The notes: generated by a model not told the origin, from the sequence alone. Shown: positions 14,903-23,777, counted from the first letter of the stretch. The stretch: 25,564 bases of DNA from an uncultured Ruminococcus sp. (GCA_902772795.1 CACYBZ010000040.1:1-25564); one strand, 5' to 3'. Numbers and translations are program-made.

Positions 14903-16369
14903 TTATTCTTCTACTCTCTTTTTCTTCATGTAGAATACGAAAAGTACGCCTGCCATAAGTACGATTGCTGAACCGCCTACTGTGAAGAGGATTGTACCCA
15001 TGCCACCTGTTCCGGGAAGTCCGCCAACTACAGGGTCAGTAATTTCAGCATTGAGTGTTTCGTCAGCAGCAACCCATCTGAAAGTATTGCTTGCACTGAA
15101 TTCGCCGTTGTATTCACCGGTTACTTTTGTACCTGTGATAGTGAATTTGATATCGTTGACAGCTTTATAACCACTGGGTGCTTTTGTTTCAACCAGATAG
15201 TAGTCGCCTTCTGCCAGACCTTTGAAATCAATACGTCCGTTAGTATCTGTCTTGTAGTCGCCGATTTTTGTTCCTCTTGCACTTGTTCCTCTGTACAGTG
15301 CGAATTCTGCATCAGGAAGCTTGTTGCCTGTGTCGCCTGCGAGTTTATCAAGAATGGTTTCGATAGCGAAAACAGTAACTTCATCTTCTTTTCTTCCATC
15401 GCCCTGACCTGTGGAATAATCATTACCATAAGTAAGTACAGCTTCGTTGGGGTTGCCTGCTGTGCCCAGATTTGCACTTGCATTGAGTGTTCCGTCAAAG
15501 GTTACAAATACATATTTACCTTCTAATGATGCTGCTCCTGTTGCCGGCTTTATGGTTTCACCACTTACTGTAACGGCAAAGCCACGTTTTACTGTTGACA
15601 ACGTAGCACCAACAAGTGTGCTGTCTGCGTCTGTCAGTTCATCATCGTCGGAAATGTATACTCTTACGGAAGTTAAATCAATATCCAGACCTGCTGAAGG
15701 ATTATCAGTAATCGTAAAGTCTTTAATTTCTGTACCTGCTACACCACTGTCATATGTCGGAAGCTGTGAAGAAAGCTGATAGCTGACAACTTCTACACCA
15801 CCTGTAATATTAGCCGCAGTTGCTGTATCTCCTGAAGTGGAAACTCTGCCTGATTTGCCATCAACAGCAGTGATTTTCTTATCGAAAGGAATTTCACTTG
15901 CTTTCATATCAAGACCATTGTGATTTTCACCTGCTTTGAGTTCAACAAGGATAGGCTCTACAACTACACCCGCATCACTCGTTGTTGTTACGATAAGGTA
16001 ATAACCATTTTCTACACTTCCGTCGGCTGTCAATGTTTCTCCGACTTTTGCTGTATCAACGGCTGCAGCACCTGCTGTCTTTCTTGCAAGTTCATTGGCA
16101 AGGCTCTTTATCTGTGCTTCTGTATAGTTAGCGATATCATCAAAGCTGACTGTCGTGCTGGGTGCGAAACCGCTTTCCCACTGCCAGTTACCTAAACCAT
16201 TAACCTGTGCAACCAGATACATGCTGCAAGTTCCTGTTGTTACACCGTTAGCTGCGTTTACTTTAATTGTTGCTCCGTCTGCTGCAAATGCGGGAACTGC
16301 ACTAGCCATTGACATAATCATTGTAGCTGCCAATACAGCAACACCGACTTTTTTGAACGATTTTTTCAT
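14903..16369 (-). CDS. Major LPXTG pilin (SpaA/FimA-like, isopeptide domains)
   Basis: 488-residue probable shaft subunit. A signal peptide (1-29, VPAFA/AD) is followed by an N-terminal domain, a fimbrial D2-type isopeptide domain (about 158-340, PFDKKITAVDGKSG to the DEVTVF strand), a CnaB domain (about 338-415) with Glu394 in YYLVETKAPSGY, and a sorting signal LPGTG (451-455), a hydrophobic helix and the tail KKKRVEE. A classical YPKN pilin motif is not obvious; Lys164 or Lys165 in PFDKK sits where a linkage lysine could be (inference). The ATG at 16369 has GGAGGT eight bases upstream; a TTG at 16384 lies within that ribosome binding site region and is rejected. Structured RNA lies on both sides of the gene, fitting higher expression than the flanking genes. 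Confidence 0.93.
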   Translation of the reverse strand: MKKSFKKVGVAVLAATMIMSMASAVPAFAADGATIKVNAANGVTTGTCSMYLVAQVNGLGNWQWESGFAPSTTVSFDDIANYTEAQIKSLANELARKTAGAAAVDTAKVGETLTADGSVENGYYLIVTTTSDAGVVVEPILVELKAGENHNGLDMKASEIPFDKKITAVDGKSGRVSTSGDTATAANITGGVEVVSYQLSSQLPTYDSGVAGTEIKDFTITDNPSAGLDIDLTSVRVYISDDDELTDADSTLVGATLSTVKRGFAVTVSGETIKPATGAASLEGKYVFVTFDGTLNASANLGTAGNPNEAVLTYGNDYSTGQGDGRKEDEVTVFAIETILDKLAGDTGNKLPDAEFALYRGTSARGTKIGDYKTDTNGRIDFKGLAEGDYYLVETKAPSGYKAVNDIKFTITGTKVTGEYNGEFSASNTFRWVAADETLNAEITDPVVGGLPGTGGMGTILFTVGGSAIVLMAGVLFVFYMKKKRVEE

Positions 16370-16422
16370 TAGTTTGACCTCCAATTTTTTATAACAGTAT
16401 GTTAAGAATAAACTATAGATTC

Positions 16423-16489
16423 ATGCGGGACTTCTCTGCCTCACTGTACCGTCGGACTTACCCGCATACCACACAAAGTCAAACGGTAC
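16423..16489 (-). promoter_or_regulatory. Predicted H-type pseudoknot in the major pilin leader
   Basis: On the minus strand GTACCGT pairs with ACGGTAC (16483-16489 with 16446-16452), inside it GACTT pairs with AAGTC (16476-16480 with 16455-16459), and the hairpin loop carries ATGCGGG (16461-16467), which is complementary to CCCGCAT (16423-16429) downstream. The elements are interleaved as in a pseudoknot. It ends ~54 bases before the pilin ATG. I could not match it to the c-di-GMP-I, c-di-GMP-II, SAM or other riboswitch consensus known to me. Confidence 0.55.
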
Positions 16490-16564
16490 TTTCCTGCCTG
16501 AACAGATTCCGTCAGCTTTTTCCCCCTTACAATCCGTTAATCACATCAATCTCTGAAAAATGGT

Positions 16565-19500
16565 TCAGAAATTTCTGCGTCTTCTTTTTATTATAAGGAA
16601 GAATGCCCATGCACTCAACATGACTGCACCTGTTCCAAATAAAACATAGTAAAAACTGTAATCTTCTTTGCCTGTTCCGCCTGATTCAGGCATTGTCAAC
16701 GGCACTTTCTTATAGGTGTTCGTGATGGTTTCTTCTGAACTGCTGTCGTACACCGTCGAAACCGTAAACCTGCCGATGCTGTCATCTGACGGGTCATCAT
16801 CTGTTACCCCGTTGACTGCCACCTCTGTGACGGTATACTGAATTAATGCATCATTACTGTCAAATTTCGGCAAATTATCAAAGAAAACACTCCAGTTATT
16901 TTCATCTGTACTATATGCCCAGACATCACAATTGTTAAAACTAATAATATCGGCATCACCAATAGTGCTACTCCACGAAACGGTACATTCACCGACTTTT
17001 ACTCCGTTGCCTTTCAGTTCCAAAACAATGCTGTCACCGTCCTGCATCGTGTAATTCTCCCATATCTTATGTACCTCATATTGCGTTTTCTCTATCATCT
17101 TTTTGGTGTTGGTGATAGTGACTGTCGGGTCAGAATTATAGATATCCAACTCTACATTACTGACTTCTCCGGATTTTATCCATGCCTTGTCAGAAAAATC
17201 TTCTGTAATGGTATACTTCGTTCCGTAAGGAATGTGTTTGAGTTGTACATCATCGCCCATGGAAACAGGGAATGTGGCTTGCCATGTAATACCACTATCG
17301 GAAGTTGTCCAGTTTCCGCCGACAGCCGATTTATAGTTATTGAAATCAACACCGTTCGGCATGGTAAGCGTTACCTGGAAGTTATAGGCCTTATAAAGTT
17401 CTTCATATTCCAGAATTTCTAAAGGGTCTTCGGCTTTTACTTCTTTCGACAGCGTAAGAATACCTTCTCTACGGGTATTGGTGGTTGTTCCGTTGTTGGC
17501 ATCAAGAACAGAATTGTCATCACTGTTGGCAACAATGATACCGGAAATTACTGAACTTCCATTCTTGGCGATGAATGTATCATTGTCAAGTTCTATGATT
17601 TCATACCTGGTGTGAACAGGGATTCCTTTGATTACCAGGCTTTCTCCTGTACCGAGTGTAAATGTACCGTCCGCATTCAGCGATGCACCTTCTGTCGTAA
17701 TGCCTGCGTAGTCACTGGCATTGACACCTTCCTTACCGAAAATTTGGGTAAGTTTAAGCTGGAAATTAAAGGTATGTCCGACACTTTCTGACGGGTCTAA
17801 AACCTTGTTCAGTTTCAGACTGCCTACCTGTATCCTGTTGATATAGGTTTCTGTCACACTGACAGGTGCCGATTTATCGTTGTTCTTATAGTCGTATTCA
17901 CCTGTGACGTTGAAACCGGCAAATTCATCTTTGTTTGCCGACGCAAGCACTTCATTCTTGCCGTTGACAACTTCAACTGTTGTATAGTAATAGTCACTTG
18001 TGGAACGTGTTCCTGCTCCGAAACTGACTTCATCACCTGTATAATCCGGCTCATACAATGTATTGTTCTGCGTAACACGCATTTTTGTATTCTCTCTGAA
18101 CTGTCCGTCAAAGTAAGCAGATTCACCATACATCAAATCGACATTACCACTGCCGTCTGTGTTCTTGGTAAAAGGATTATCATCTTCACTCAGCGTATTG
18201 CCGTTCTCATAAGTTGCATAAGGGTCGGTAAGCTGATACGTAACATTGGCAACATTGTTGAAATACTGCGGGTCTGACGGAGTAAAATTGGAGTTCGTAC
18301 CACTGCCTGACGAAGAATGACTATCTCCCCAAACGGCACTGTTACTCCAGCCTGTGATTTTTACGGTGTTACTATCGCCTGAAAGACTCCAGCCACCTTG
18401 TCCGTCCGCAGGCGTTCTGTTCTTTCCGTTATCTTTGACCTTGCTCCACACACCACTGCCCTGACTGGCATCAGCTGATGTATCACATCTCAGGAAAATA
18501 ACATTGGTATATGATTTACCCGTCAAATCTATACTGTACAGATGGTCTTTACCGGAAACCCTGTCCATATTGATGAACTCATTCTGTCCGTTGCCATAAA
18601 CGTAAGCAATCAGTTTAGCATTGTCGTCCCAGTATGTACTTGAACCACCGCCCGGCAACATCTGACTGGTATCCAGATAGAATTTGTTCTCTGCCGGTGC
18701 TACCGTAGTATCACCTTTGTTCAGAACCGCCAGTTTATCAATGTCTGAACGTTTTTCTGTACCAATATCCAGCGTATTGTTTCTGATAATTTTCTGATTG
18801 GTAGAAGGATACAGAAAATCACTTCCTGTTACACCACTCTGCGGTGTTCCCTGGTTCTGTATATGATAACGGAATACGTCTTTCTCGGCTACTTTGGTAG
18901 TATCTGCCAGCAAACCTGCGTTGACCTTATCAAACAATGTCTTTTCTACCACTTTCAGTGTATTCTTGATGGGCTGGAAGTTGAAGTTGATTCTCAGGTT
19001 GGATTCAAACATACCACGTTCCATATAGAATACTGTCATTACATGTGTTTTGTAGATATCATACGTGCCGTCCGCAGTGTAATCATTGAAACGACTGGAA
19101 AGACTTGATGTATAAGATGATTGACTTCCTGCTCTTGTTCTCCTCTTGTCGGTGAAAGATGCGGTAACGTGGTCAACATAAACGGCACTGCTGTCTTTAC
19201 TGCGGTTGAAATTGACGTGTCCTGTTACTCGTCCGTGGTCACCGCCCATATCCAGTACCATTTTTCCGTCAATGAATATCCAGATATCATCATCACCACT
19301 GAAATTAAAGATAATATCTTTTTTCGTTCCGTCTTTTCCTGTTACTGTTCCGTCCGCAGTAAGATTGAACGGAATATCCAGTCTCATACCGAAACCGTAA
19401 TCCACATTTTCACGACCGTTATAAGTGGAATCAATCGACTGATTAGCATTGAACGGATAGAAACCTGTTTCGTTGTTGGCTTCCATTCTGCCCACAGTAA

Positions 19501-20344
19501 CGAAGTTCTTTGAACTTCTTCCATGACCGTTTTCGGCTTTCTGTACCTCAATCGTTCCTGATTTCGGATTACTGTTGCTTGCTTTATAATATCGGTTACC
19601 GTCCTCAAGGGAATCATAGGAGTAAGTAACCAGTCCTGAACTGTTGTCCCTGTTGACATTGAACGGGAATCCGTTTTCGATAGCAAACACATCAGCATAT
19701 TTTGAGTTGGAAATAAACTCATCATTGAACTGTGGCAATGCTACACCGTTCTGTGTAACGGTTCCGTTGCTTGTTCCTCCCGAAAGCGTATTGTCAACCA
19801 GTCCTGTTACTGCCACACGACCGTCATTGACACTCGGCGCATTGTTGGAATTCAGATAGAAGTTATTGTAAACATCACTGTACCAGTAGTATCCGTCATG
19901 TCCTGTTTTGTACGTTCTGTGTCTTTCGTTGTCGCTGTTGGTTTCGTTTGTACCATAGAAGTTTCCGAAATACAACGCATGCTTATTGCTCGGTATGGCA
20001 TTGTCCTCATAATACTTGGAAATCTCTCGGTTAAACTGCTCATAAGGCACCTGCAGTTGTGTACGCCAACGGTTTCCGCCTTTATAGACATCACCATTTT
20101 TCTGCCCGTTAATCATCTGATTCGGGTCATAAATCTCGTGATCCTTGGTATAACTAAAGGATTTTCCGTTATCCGTATCATAATAGTAATCGTACAGCTT
20201 GGCGGGTGCATAGTAATATTCACCCGTATCGGTAGCTTCTGCTTTTCTGCTGTCGGTAACTATCGGGAAAATACCGACAACCAGCATAACCGCACAAATT
20301 ACTGACACACCTGATATGAATTTCCGTTTCGTCGCTGTTGCCAT
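16565..20344 (-). CDS. Fibro-slime domain, multi-domain pilus tip adhesin with MPESG sorting signal
   Basis: 1259-residue surface protein, first gene of the pilus operon and probable tip adhesin. A signal peptide/anchor (about 8-37) is followed by a long N-terminal region with a fibro-slime/PA14-like domain: NFSGDDDIWIFIDGKMVLD (347-365) and GGDHGRVTG (367-375), a pattern known from Dictyostelium slime and Fibrobacter/Ruminococcus surface proteins. Residues ~870-1110 hold two repeated domains of the DUF7601 type (VGSLKLNKVLD..., REGILTLSKEV...), each ending near ITNT or TNTR, and ~1115-1210 is a Cna B-type domain (YEVHKIWEN to YTVTEVAV to ITNTYKK). The C-terminus has MPESG (1218-1222), a hydrophobic helix and KRRRRNF. 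MPESG departs from LPXTG at two positions, which may set the order of use by the sortases. The ATG at 20344 has GGGGGAA eight bases upstream. Confidence 0.9.
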   Translation of the reverse strand: MATATKRKFISGVSVICAVMLVVGIFPIVTDSRKAEATDTGEYYYAPAKLYDYYYDTDNGKSFSYTKDHEIYDPNQMINGQKNGDVYKGGNRWRTQLQVPYEQFNREISKYYEDNAIPSNKHALYFGNFYGTNETNSDNERHRTYKTGHDGYYWYSDVYNNFYLNSNNAPSVNDGRVAVTGLVDNTLSGGTSNGTVTQNGVALPQFNDEFISNSKYADVFAIENGFPFNVNRDNSSGLVTYSYDSLEDGNRYYKASNSNPKSGTIEVQKAENGHGRSSKNFVTVGRMEANNETGFYPFNANQSIDSTYNGRENVDYGFGMRLDIPFNLTADGTVTGKDGTKKDIIFNFSGDDDIWIFIDGKMVLDMGGDHGRVTGHVNFNRSKDSSAVYVDHVTASFTDKRRTRAGSQSSYTSSLSSRFNDYTADGTYDIYKTHVMTVFYMERGMFESNLRINFNFQPIKNTLKVVEKTLFDKVNAGLLADTTKVAEKDVFRYHIQNQGTPQSGVTGSDFLYPSTNQKIIRNNTLDIGTEKRSDIDKLAVLNKGDTTVAPAENKFYLDTSQMLPGGGSSTYWDDNAKLIAYVYGNGQNEFINMDRVSGKDHLYSIDLTGKSYTNVIFLRCDTSADASQGSGVWSKVKDNGKNRTPADGQGGWSLSGDSNTVKITGWSNSAVWGDSHSSSGSGTNSNFTPSDPQYFNNVANVTYQLTDPYATYENGNTLSEDDNPFTKNTDGSGNVDLMYGESAYFDGQFRENTKMRVTQNNTLYEPDYTGDEVSFGAGTRSTSDYYYTTVEVVNGKNEVLASANKDEFAGFNVTGEYDYKNNDKSAPVSVTETYINRIQVGSLKLNKVLDPSESVGHTFNFQLKLTQIFGKEGVNASDYAGITTEGASLNADGTFTLGTGESLVIKGIPVHTRYEIIELDNDTFIAKNGSSVISGIIVANSDDNSVLDANNGTTTNTRREGILTLSKEVKAEDPLEILEYEELYKAYNFQVTLTMPNGVDFNNYKSAVGGNWTTSDSGITWQATFPVSMGDDVQLKHIPYGTKYTITEDFSDKAWIKSGEVSNVELDIYNSDPTVTITNTKKMIEKTQYEVHKIWENYTMQDGDSIVLELKGNGVKVGECTVSWSSTIGDADIISFNNCDVWAYSTDENNWSVFFDNLPKFDSNDALIQYTVTEVAVNGVTDDDPSDDSIGRFTVSTVYDSSSEETITNTYKKVPLTMPESGGTGKEDYSFYYVLFGTGAVMLSAWAFFLIIKRRRRNF

Positions 20345-20395
20345 AATTGAATTCCCCCGTTTCTGAATTTTATTGCAACGCTCACTCTGTTGGTG

Positions 20396-20424
20396 ATTGT
20401 ATCAAAAAATCTAAAGAATTGCAA
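20396..20424 (-). promoter_or_regulatory. Sigma-A promoter of the pilus operon
   Basis: On the minus strand TTGCAA (20419-20424), 17 bases, TACAAT (20396-20401). The predicted start near 20389 gives a ~45-base leader ahead of the fibro-slime gene. No other clear promoter was found inside the operon. Confidence 0.72.
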
Positions 20425-20533
20425 CCCTATTATTGAATGTTTAGTCAACATTACAAAAAAAACTGCATTGATTTGTGAAACATGACAACATATAATTAGA
20501 ATTAAAATTGTTTTGTGGGGAATATTTTGGCAT

Positions 20534-21916
20534 TTAATCCGTCATATTGTCGAAAGCCTCACGGATATTACGCACACCGATTAACTGTACAGACGAATAA
20601 TTTTCCCGTTTTATGGTTTTGAGATTCTGATACGGCAACACAATTCTGCGAAAGCCCAGTCTGATGGCTTCGGATATTCTGGACTGTGCCTGTGATACAC
20701 CACGGATTTCGCCCGCCAGACCGATTTCCCCGAAAGCGATGGCATCTTCACGGATTGCCTTGTCTTTCAGACTGCTGATAAGCGACATCGCTACTGCCAG
20801 ATCCACCGCAGGTTCATCGAGCCGTAAACCGCCTACGACATTGATGTAGGTATCACAGTTGGAAAAAAAGTAGCCTGCCCGTTTTTCCAGTACCGCCAGA
20901 ATGAGATTCATACGGTTATAGTCAAATCCCGTTGACATTCTTCGGGGATTGCCGAAACCTGAAGTCGTCACCAGTCCCTGAATTTCCGCCAGTATCGGAC
21001 GAGTACCCTCCATAGCACACGCCACACACGTTCCTGACACGTTTTTCGGTCTGCCTGACAACAACATCATAGAGGGATTTTCCACTTCGCTGAGTCCGTC
21101 ATTCGTCATCTGGAACACGCCGATTTCGTTGGTAGAACCGTAACGGTTTTTCACCGCACGCAGAATGCGGTAGGACATCTGCTTGTCCCCCTCAAAATGC
21201 AACACAGCATCAACAATATGTTCCAGCACTTTCGGCCCTGCAATTGCTCCGTCTTTGTTGACGTGTCCCACTATCATGACAGGAATTTCCAGAGATTTCG
21301 CTGTTTTCATCAACAGATTGGTACATTCCCTGACCTGCGTCACACTGCCTGGAGAGGACGACAGTTCATTCAGGTTCATTGTCTGAATGGAGTCTATCAT
21401 TACCAGATCAGGCAACTCGTTTCTGATTATCTGACAGATGATTTCGATATCCGTTTCTGTCACGACATACAGATTTTCACAGTCCACGCCCAGACGGTCA
21501 GACCGCAATTTGATTTGTCGTTTGGATTCTTCTCCCGATACATAGAGAATTTTCAGGTCATTGCCCAGCTTGTGGCACACCTGCAACAATATGGTTGATT
21601 TTCCTATACCGGGGTCACCGCCAAGCAACACCAGCGACCCTTTGACAATACCACCGCCGAGAACTCTGTCAAATTCTTTGATGTCGGTGATATAGCGTTC
21701 TTCGTTGGCGGTGTTGATGTCACGCATAGCAACGGGGGAAGTATATCCTCCGCTTTTCTGACTGCCTGTTGATACACTTCCCACCGACCTGACAATGTTT
21801 TTTATTTCTTCCTGCATGGTGTTCCAGCTGTTGCAACCCTGACATTTTCCTACCCATTTCGAGGATTCCCAGCCACACTCCGAACACACATAAATACTTT
21901 TTACTTTTCCTGCCAT
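20534..21916 (-). CDS. radA: DNA repair protein RadA
   Basis: 460 residues, the standard length for RadA (Sms), a RecA-like branch-migration ATPase that processes recombination intermediates. Order: four-cysteine zinc finger (Cys11, Cys14, Cys25, Cys28; CSECGWESSKWVGKCQGC), Walker A GGDPGIGKST (99-108), Walker B LVMIDSIQ (171-178), the RadA-specific motif as KNRYG (256-260) instead of the usual KNRFG, a conservative change, and the C-terminal Lon-like domain. The ATG at 21916 has GGAGG seven bases upstream and puts the zinc finger at its normal place; a longer frame up to 22036 translates repeat R5 and is not protein-coding. It lies behind the ECF gene on the same strand, perhaps one transcript. 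Confidence 0.96.
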   Translation of the reverse strand: MAGKVKSIYVCSECGWESSKWVGKCQGCNSWNTMQEEIKNIVRSVGSVSTGSQKSGGYTSPVAMRDINTANEERYITDIKEFDRVLGGGIVKGSLVLLGGDPGIGKSTILLQVCHKLGNDLKILYVSGEESKRQIKLRSDRLGVDCENLYVVTETDIEIICQIIRNELPDLVMIDSIQTMNLNELSSSPGSVTQVRECTNLLMKTAKSLEIPVMIVGHVNKDGAIAGPKVLEHIVDAVLHFEGDKQMSYRILRAVKNRYGSTNEIGVFQMTNDGLSEVENPSMMLLSGRPKNVSGTCVACAMEGTRPILAEIQGLVTTSGFGNPRRMSTGFDYNRMNLILAVLEKRAGYFFSNCDTYINVVGGLRLDEPAVDLAVAMSLISSLKDKAIREDAIAFGEIGLAGEIRGVSQAQSRISEAIRLGFRRIVLPYQNLKTIKRENYSSVQLIGVRNIREAFDNMTD

Positions 21917-21925
21917 ACTCTGCCT

Positions 21926-22055
21926 CCGTGTGTTTAAGGGCTTCGCCCTTAAAAATCCCACAGGGGCTCCGCCCCTTGACCCCGCCGACTTTTGAAAAAG
22001 TCGGACAAAACTTTTTGTGAAAATTTGCCATAGCAAATTTTCGGGAGTCTTTCAG
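21926..22055 (+). repeat. Dispersed modular hairpin repeat, copy R5
   Basis: Between the ECF gene and radA: AAGGGCTTCGCCCTT, AGGGGCTCCGCCCCT, CCGACTTTTGAAAAAGTCGG (21985-22004), then GGACAAAACTTTTTG and AAAATTTGC/GCAAATTTT (22020-22028 with 22033-22041). It combines the first modules of R1/R3 with the hairpin otherwise seen in R2. Confidence 0.82.
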
Positions 22056-22065
22056 GGATTTATTT

Positions 22066-22629
22066 TCAGATATTTTTTTGTCTGATACAAAGAATACTTT
22101 TCAGTTTATGAGAAATTCCCGTCTTTGTCAAGACAGAGTAGAACAAAACTGATGATACACAGCCAAATAAACCTTGTACCGCATTTCCCAGTACGTTGGC
22201 CAATGCTCCTTCAAAGCCGTACAGACAGAGTTCCAGCAGAAAATAACCGCTTATCATTATTACTTCGGCTACCAATGAAGCCAGAAACATTACGGCAAAT
22301 TTTTTCTTTTCTGAATGTTCGGCAACAATTTTCATGACTATATATACGGTTGTTGCCATCAACGCCTTGATAATGAACGTGAACGGTGCATAGACACTGT
22401 AACCCAGAAACAAATCGGCAAGACCTGAACCTATTCCGCTCGCCAGAGAACCGTAAACTCCTCCCAGCAGATAGCCGGCAATAATAACAAAACAATCCCC
22501 CAGGTTGACATATCCGCCTACGGGCAACGGTATGACAAAAACGATTGTGGCAACACAGATAATTGCCCCCGTCATACCTGCGAAAACAAGTCTGAACAGG
22601 TTTGTCTGTGACTGATTTCTGTTTTTCAT
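22066..22629 (-). CDS. ECF transporter S component
   Basis: 187-residue membrane protein with about five to six helices, resembling substrate-binding S components of energy-coupling factor vitamin importers (PF07155/PF12822 type). The most telling stretch is PVGGYVNLGDCFVIIAGYLL followed by GGVYGSLASGIGSGLADLF and YAPFTFIIKALMA. S components pair with a shared EcfA/A'/T module, none of which lies in this window. The substrate (pantothenate, HMP/thiamin precursor, riboflavin or another) cannot be assigned from sequence; no riboswitch was seen upstream that would name it. The ATG at 22629 has AAGGAG eight bases before it, and a near-perfect promoter lies ~35 bases further up. Confidence 0.85.
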   Translation of the reverse strand: MKNRNQSQTNLFRLVFAGMTGAIICVATIVFVIPLPVGGYVNLGDCFVIIAGYLLGGVYGSLASGIGSGLADLFLGYSVYAPFTFIIKALMATTVYIVMKIVAEHSEKKKFAVMFLASLVAEVIMISGYFLLELCLYGFEGALANVLGNAVQGLFGCVSSVLFYSVLTKTGISHKLKSILCIRQKNI

Positions 22630-22663
22630 ATAGAACACTCCTTAACAATGACTTTTCCATGCG

Positions 22664-22692
22664 ATTATACCGCATAACAAGCTGTTTGTCAA
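22664..22692 (-). promoter_or_regulatory. Consensus sigma-A promoter of the ECF gene
   Basis: On the minus strand a perfect TTGACA (22687-22692), 17 bases and a perfect TATAAT (22664-22669). The short leader argues against a riboswitch. Confidence 0.9.
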
Positions 22693-22736
22693 TAATCCTA
22701 TTAAATTTATAGAATTTATTTCCCGATAACGGACAG

Positions 22737-22765
22737 TTGTATTTTTCAGATAACTGTGATACAAT
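22737..22765 (+). promoter_or_regulatory. Promoter of the EamA transporter gene
   Basis: TTGTAT (22737-22742), 17 bases, TACAAT (22760-22765) with a TGn extension (GTGATACAAT). It is divergent from and close to the ECF promoter. Confidence 0.65.
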
Positions 22766-22803
22766 GTCAGAATATAATATTTTGTAAGAAGTAAGGTATT
22801 GCC

Positions 22804-23730
22804 ATGAACCATCATCAGAAAAAAAACAGATTTACCCAGCAACCCTTTGTCGGTCTGCTGGCGACACTCACCGCACTGACATGGGCATTTGCTTTTCCGC
22901 TGATAAAAATCGGGTTTCAGACACTGGAAATTTCTGCTGACGACACGGGAACAAAAACCCTGTTTGCAGGTATACGCTTTTTCGTTGCAGGAATGGTGAC
23001 ACTCGCTGTGGCAAAACTCTCTTCTGAAAAATCCGCCTCACCTGACAAGAAAACGGTCGGTTTACTGTTTCTGTTCGCTGTGGTGAATACCGCTCTGCAT
23101 TACTTTTTCTTTTATATCGGACTTTCTCATCTTTCAGGGGCACGTTCGGCGATTATTGATTCATCGGGAACTTTTTTTCTGATTATCCTTGCCTGTATCT
23201 TTTTCAAAAATGAGAAAATGACTTTCCGAAAAACTATCGGCTGTCTTTCAGGTTTTCTGGGCATTCTGGTGATAAATATGGAATTCGGATCTGTCGTATC
23301 ACCCGAAGCTTTCTCACTGTCGGGTGACGGTATGCTGTTTCTGAGTGCCGTATGTTCGGCGTTCGGCGGAATTCTGACAAGAATTGTCACACAGAAAATT
23401 GCTCCGCTTACGGCAACGGGGCTGAGTCTGGGTGTAGGCGGTCTTCTGCTGATAGTTGCGGGAATAGTTATGGGTGGTCATTTCAGCAAATGGAATGTTT
23501 TCGGCTGTATGATTCTGCTGTTGCTTGTAGGGGTTTCCGCTGTCGGATTTTCTCTCTATAACAAGCTTATCAGCTGTAACCCTGTCGGAAAAATTGCTAT
23601 CTTCAATGCCCTTATTCCTGTTTTCGGAGCAATACTTTCCTGCCTTATCCTCGGCGAACCTTTTCAAATCAAATATATTCTTTCTGCTTTGCTTGTCTTT
23701 TCGGGTATTTACATTATCAATAAAGTCTGA
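22804..23730 (+). CDS. EamA/DMT-superfamily transporter
   Basis: 308 residues with about ten hydrophobic helices arranged as two EamA repeats (roughly 15-150 and 170-305), as in drug/metabolite transporters. Typical features are the N-terminal ALTWAFAFPLIKIG, the end-of-repeat LSGARSAIIDSSGTFFLIILACIFF, and the second-repeat NPVGKIAIFNALIPVFGAIL...ILGEPFQIKYILSALLVFSGIYII. The family exports or imports a wide range of amino acids and metabolites, so no substrate is proposed. The ATG has only a modest TAAGGT seven bases upstream. It forms a single-gene unit with its own promoter and terminator. Confidence 0.9.
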   Translation: MNHHQKKNRFTQQPFVGLLATLTALTWAFAFPLIKIGFQTLEISADDTGTKTLFAGIRFFVAGMVTLAVAKLSSEKSASPDKKTVGLLFLFAVVNTALHYFFFYIGLSHLSGARSAIIDSSGTFFLIILACIFFKNEKMTFRKTIGCLSGFLGILVINMEFGSVVSPEAFSLSGDGMLFLSAVCSAFGGILTRIVTQKIAPLTATGLSLGVGGLLLIVAGIVMGGHFSKWNVFGCMILLLLVGVSAVGFSLYNKLISCNPVGKIAIFNALIPVFGAILSCLILGEPFQIKYILSALLVFSGIYIINKV

Positions 23731-23777
23731 CAACCAAAAAAAACAAGGATTTTCAAAACAAATACCCTCATAAAAAG

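Noticed and set aside
16385..16564. c-di-GMP riboswitch before the pilin gene
   Set aside because: Attractive by context, but neither the class I GGCAAACC/GACGCAAAGCC-type core nor the class II core is present.
625..22055. CRISPR array or IS element as explanation of the repeats
   Set aside because: The copies are kilobases apart, have no regular spacers and no transposase gene is associated.
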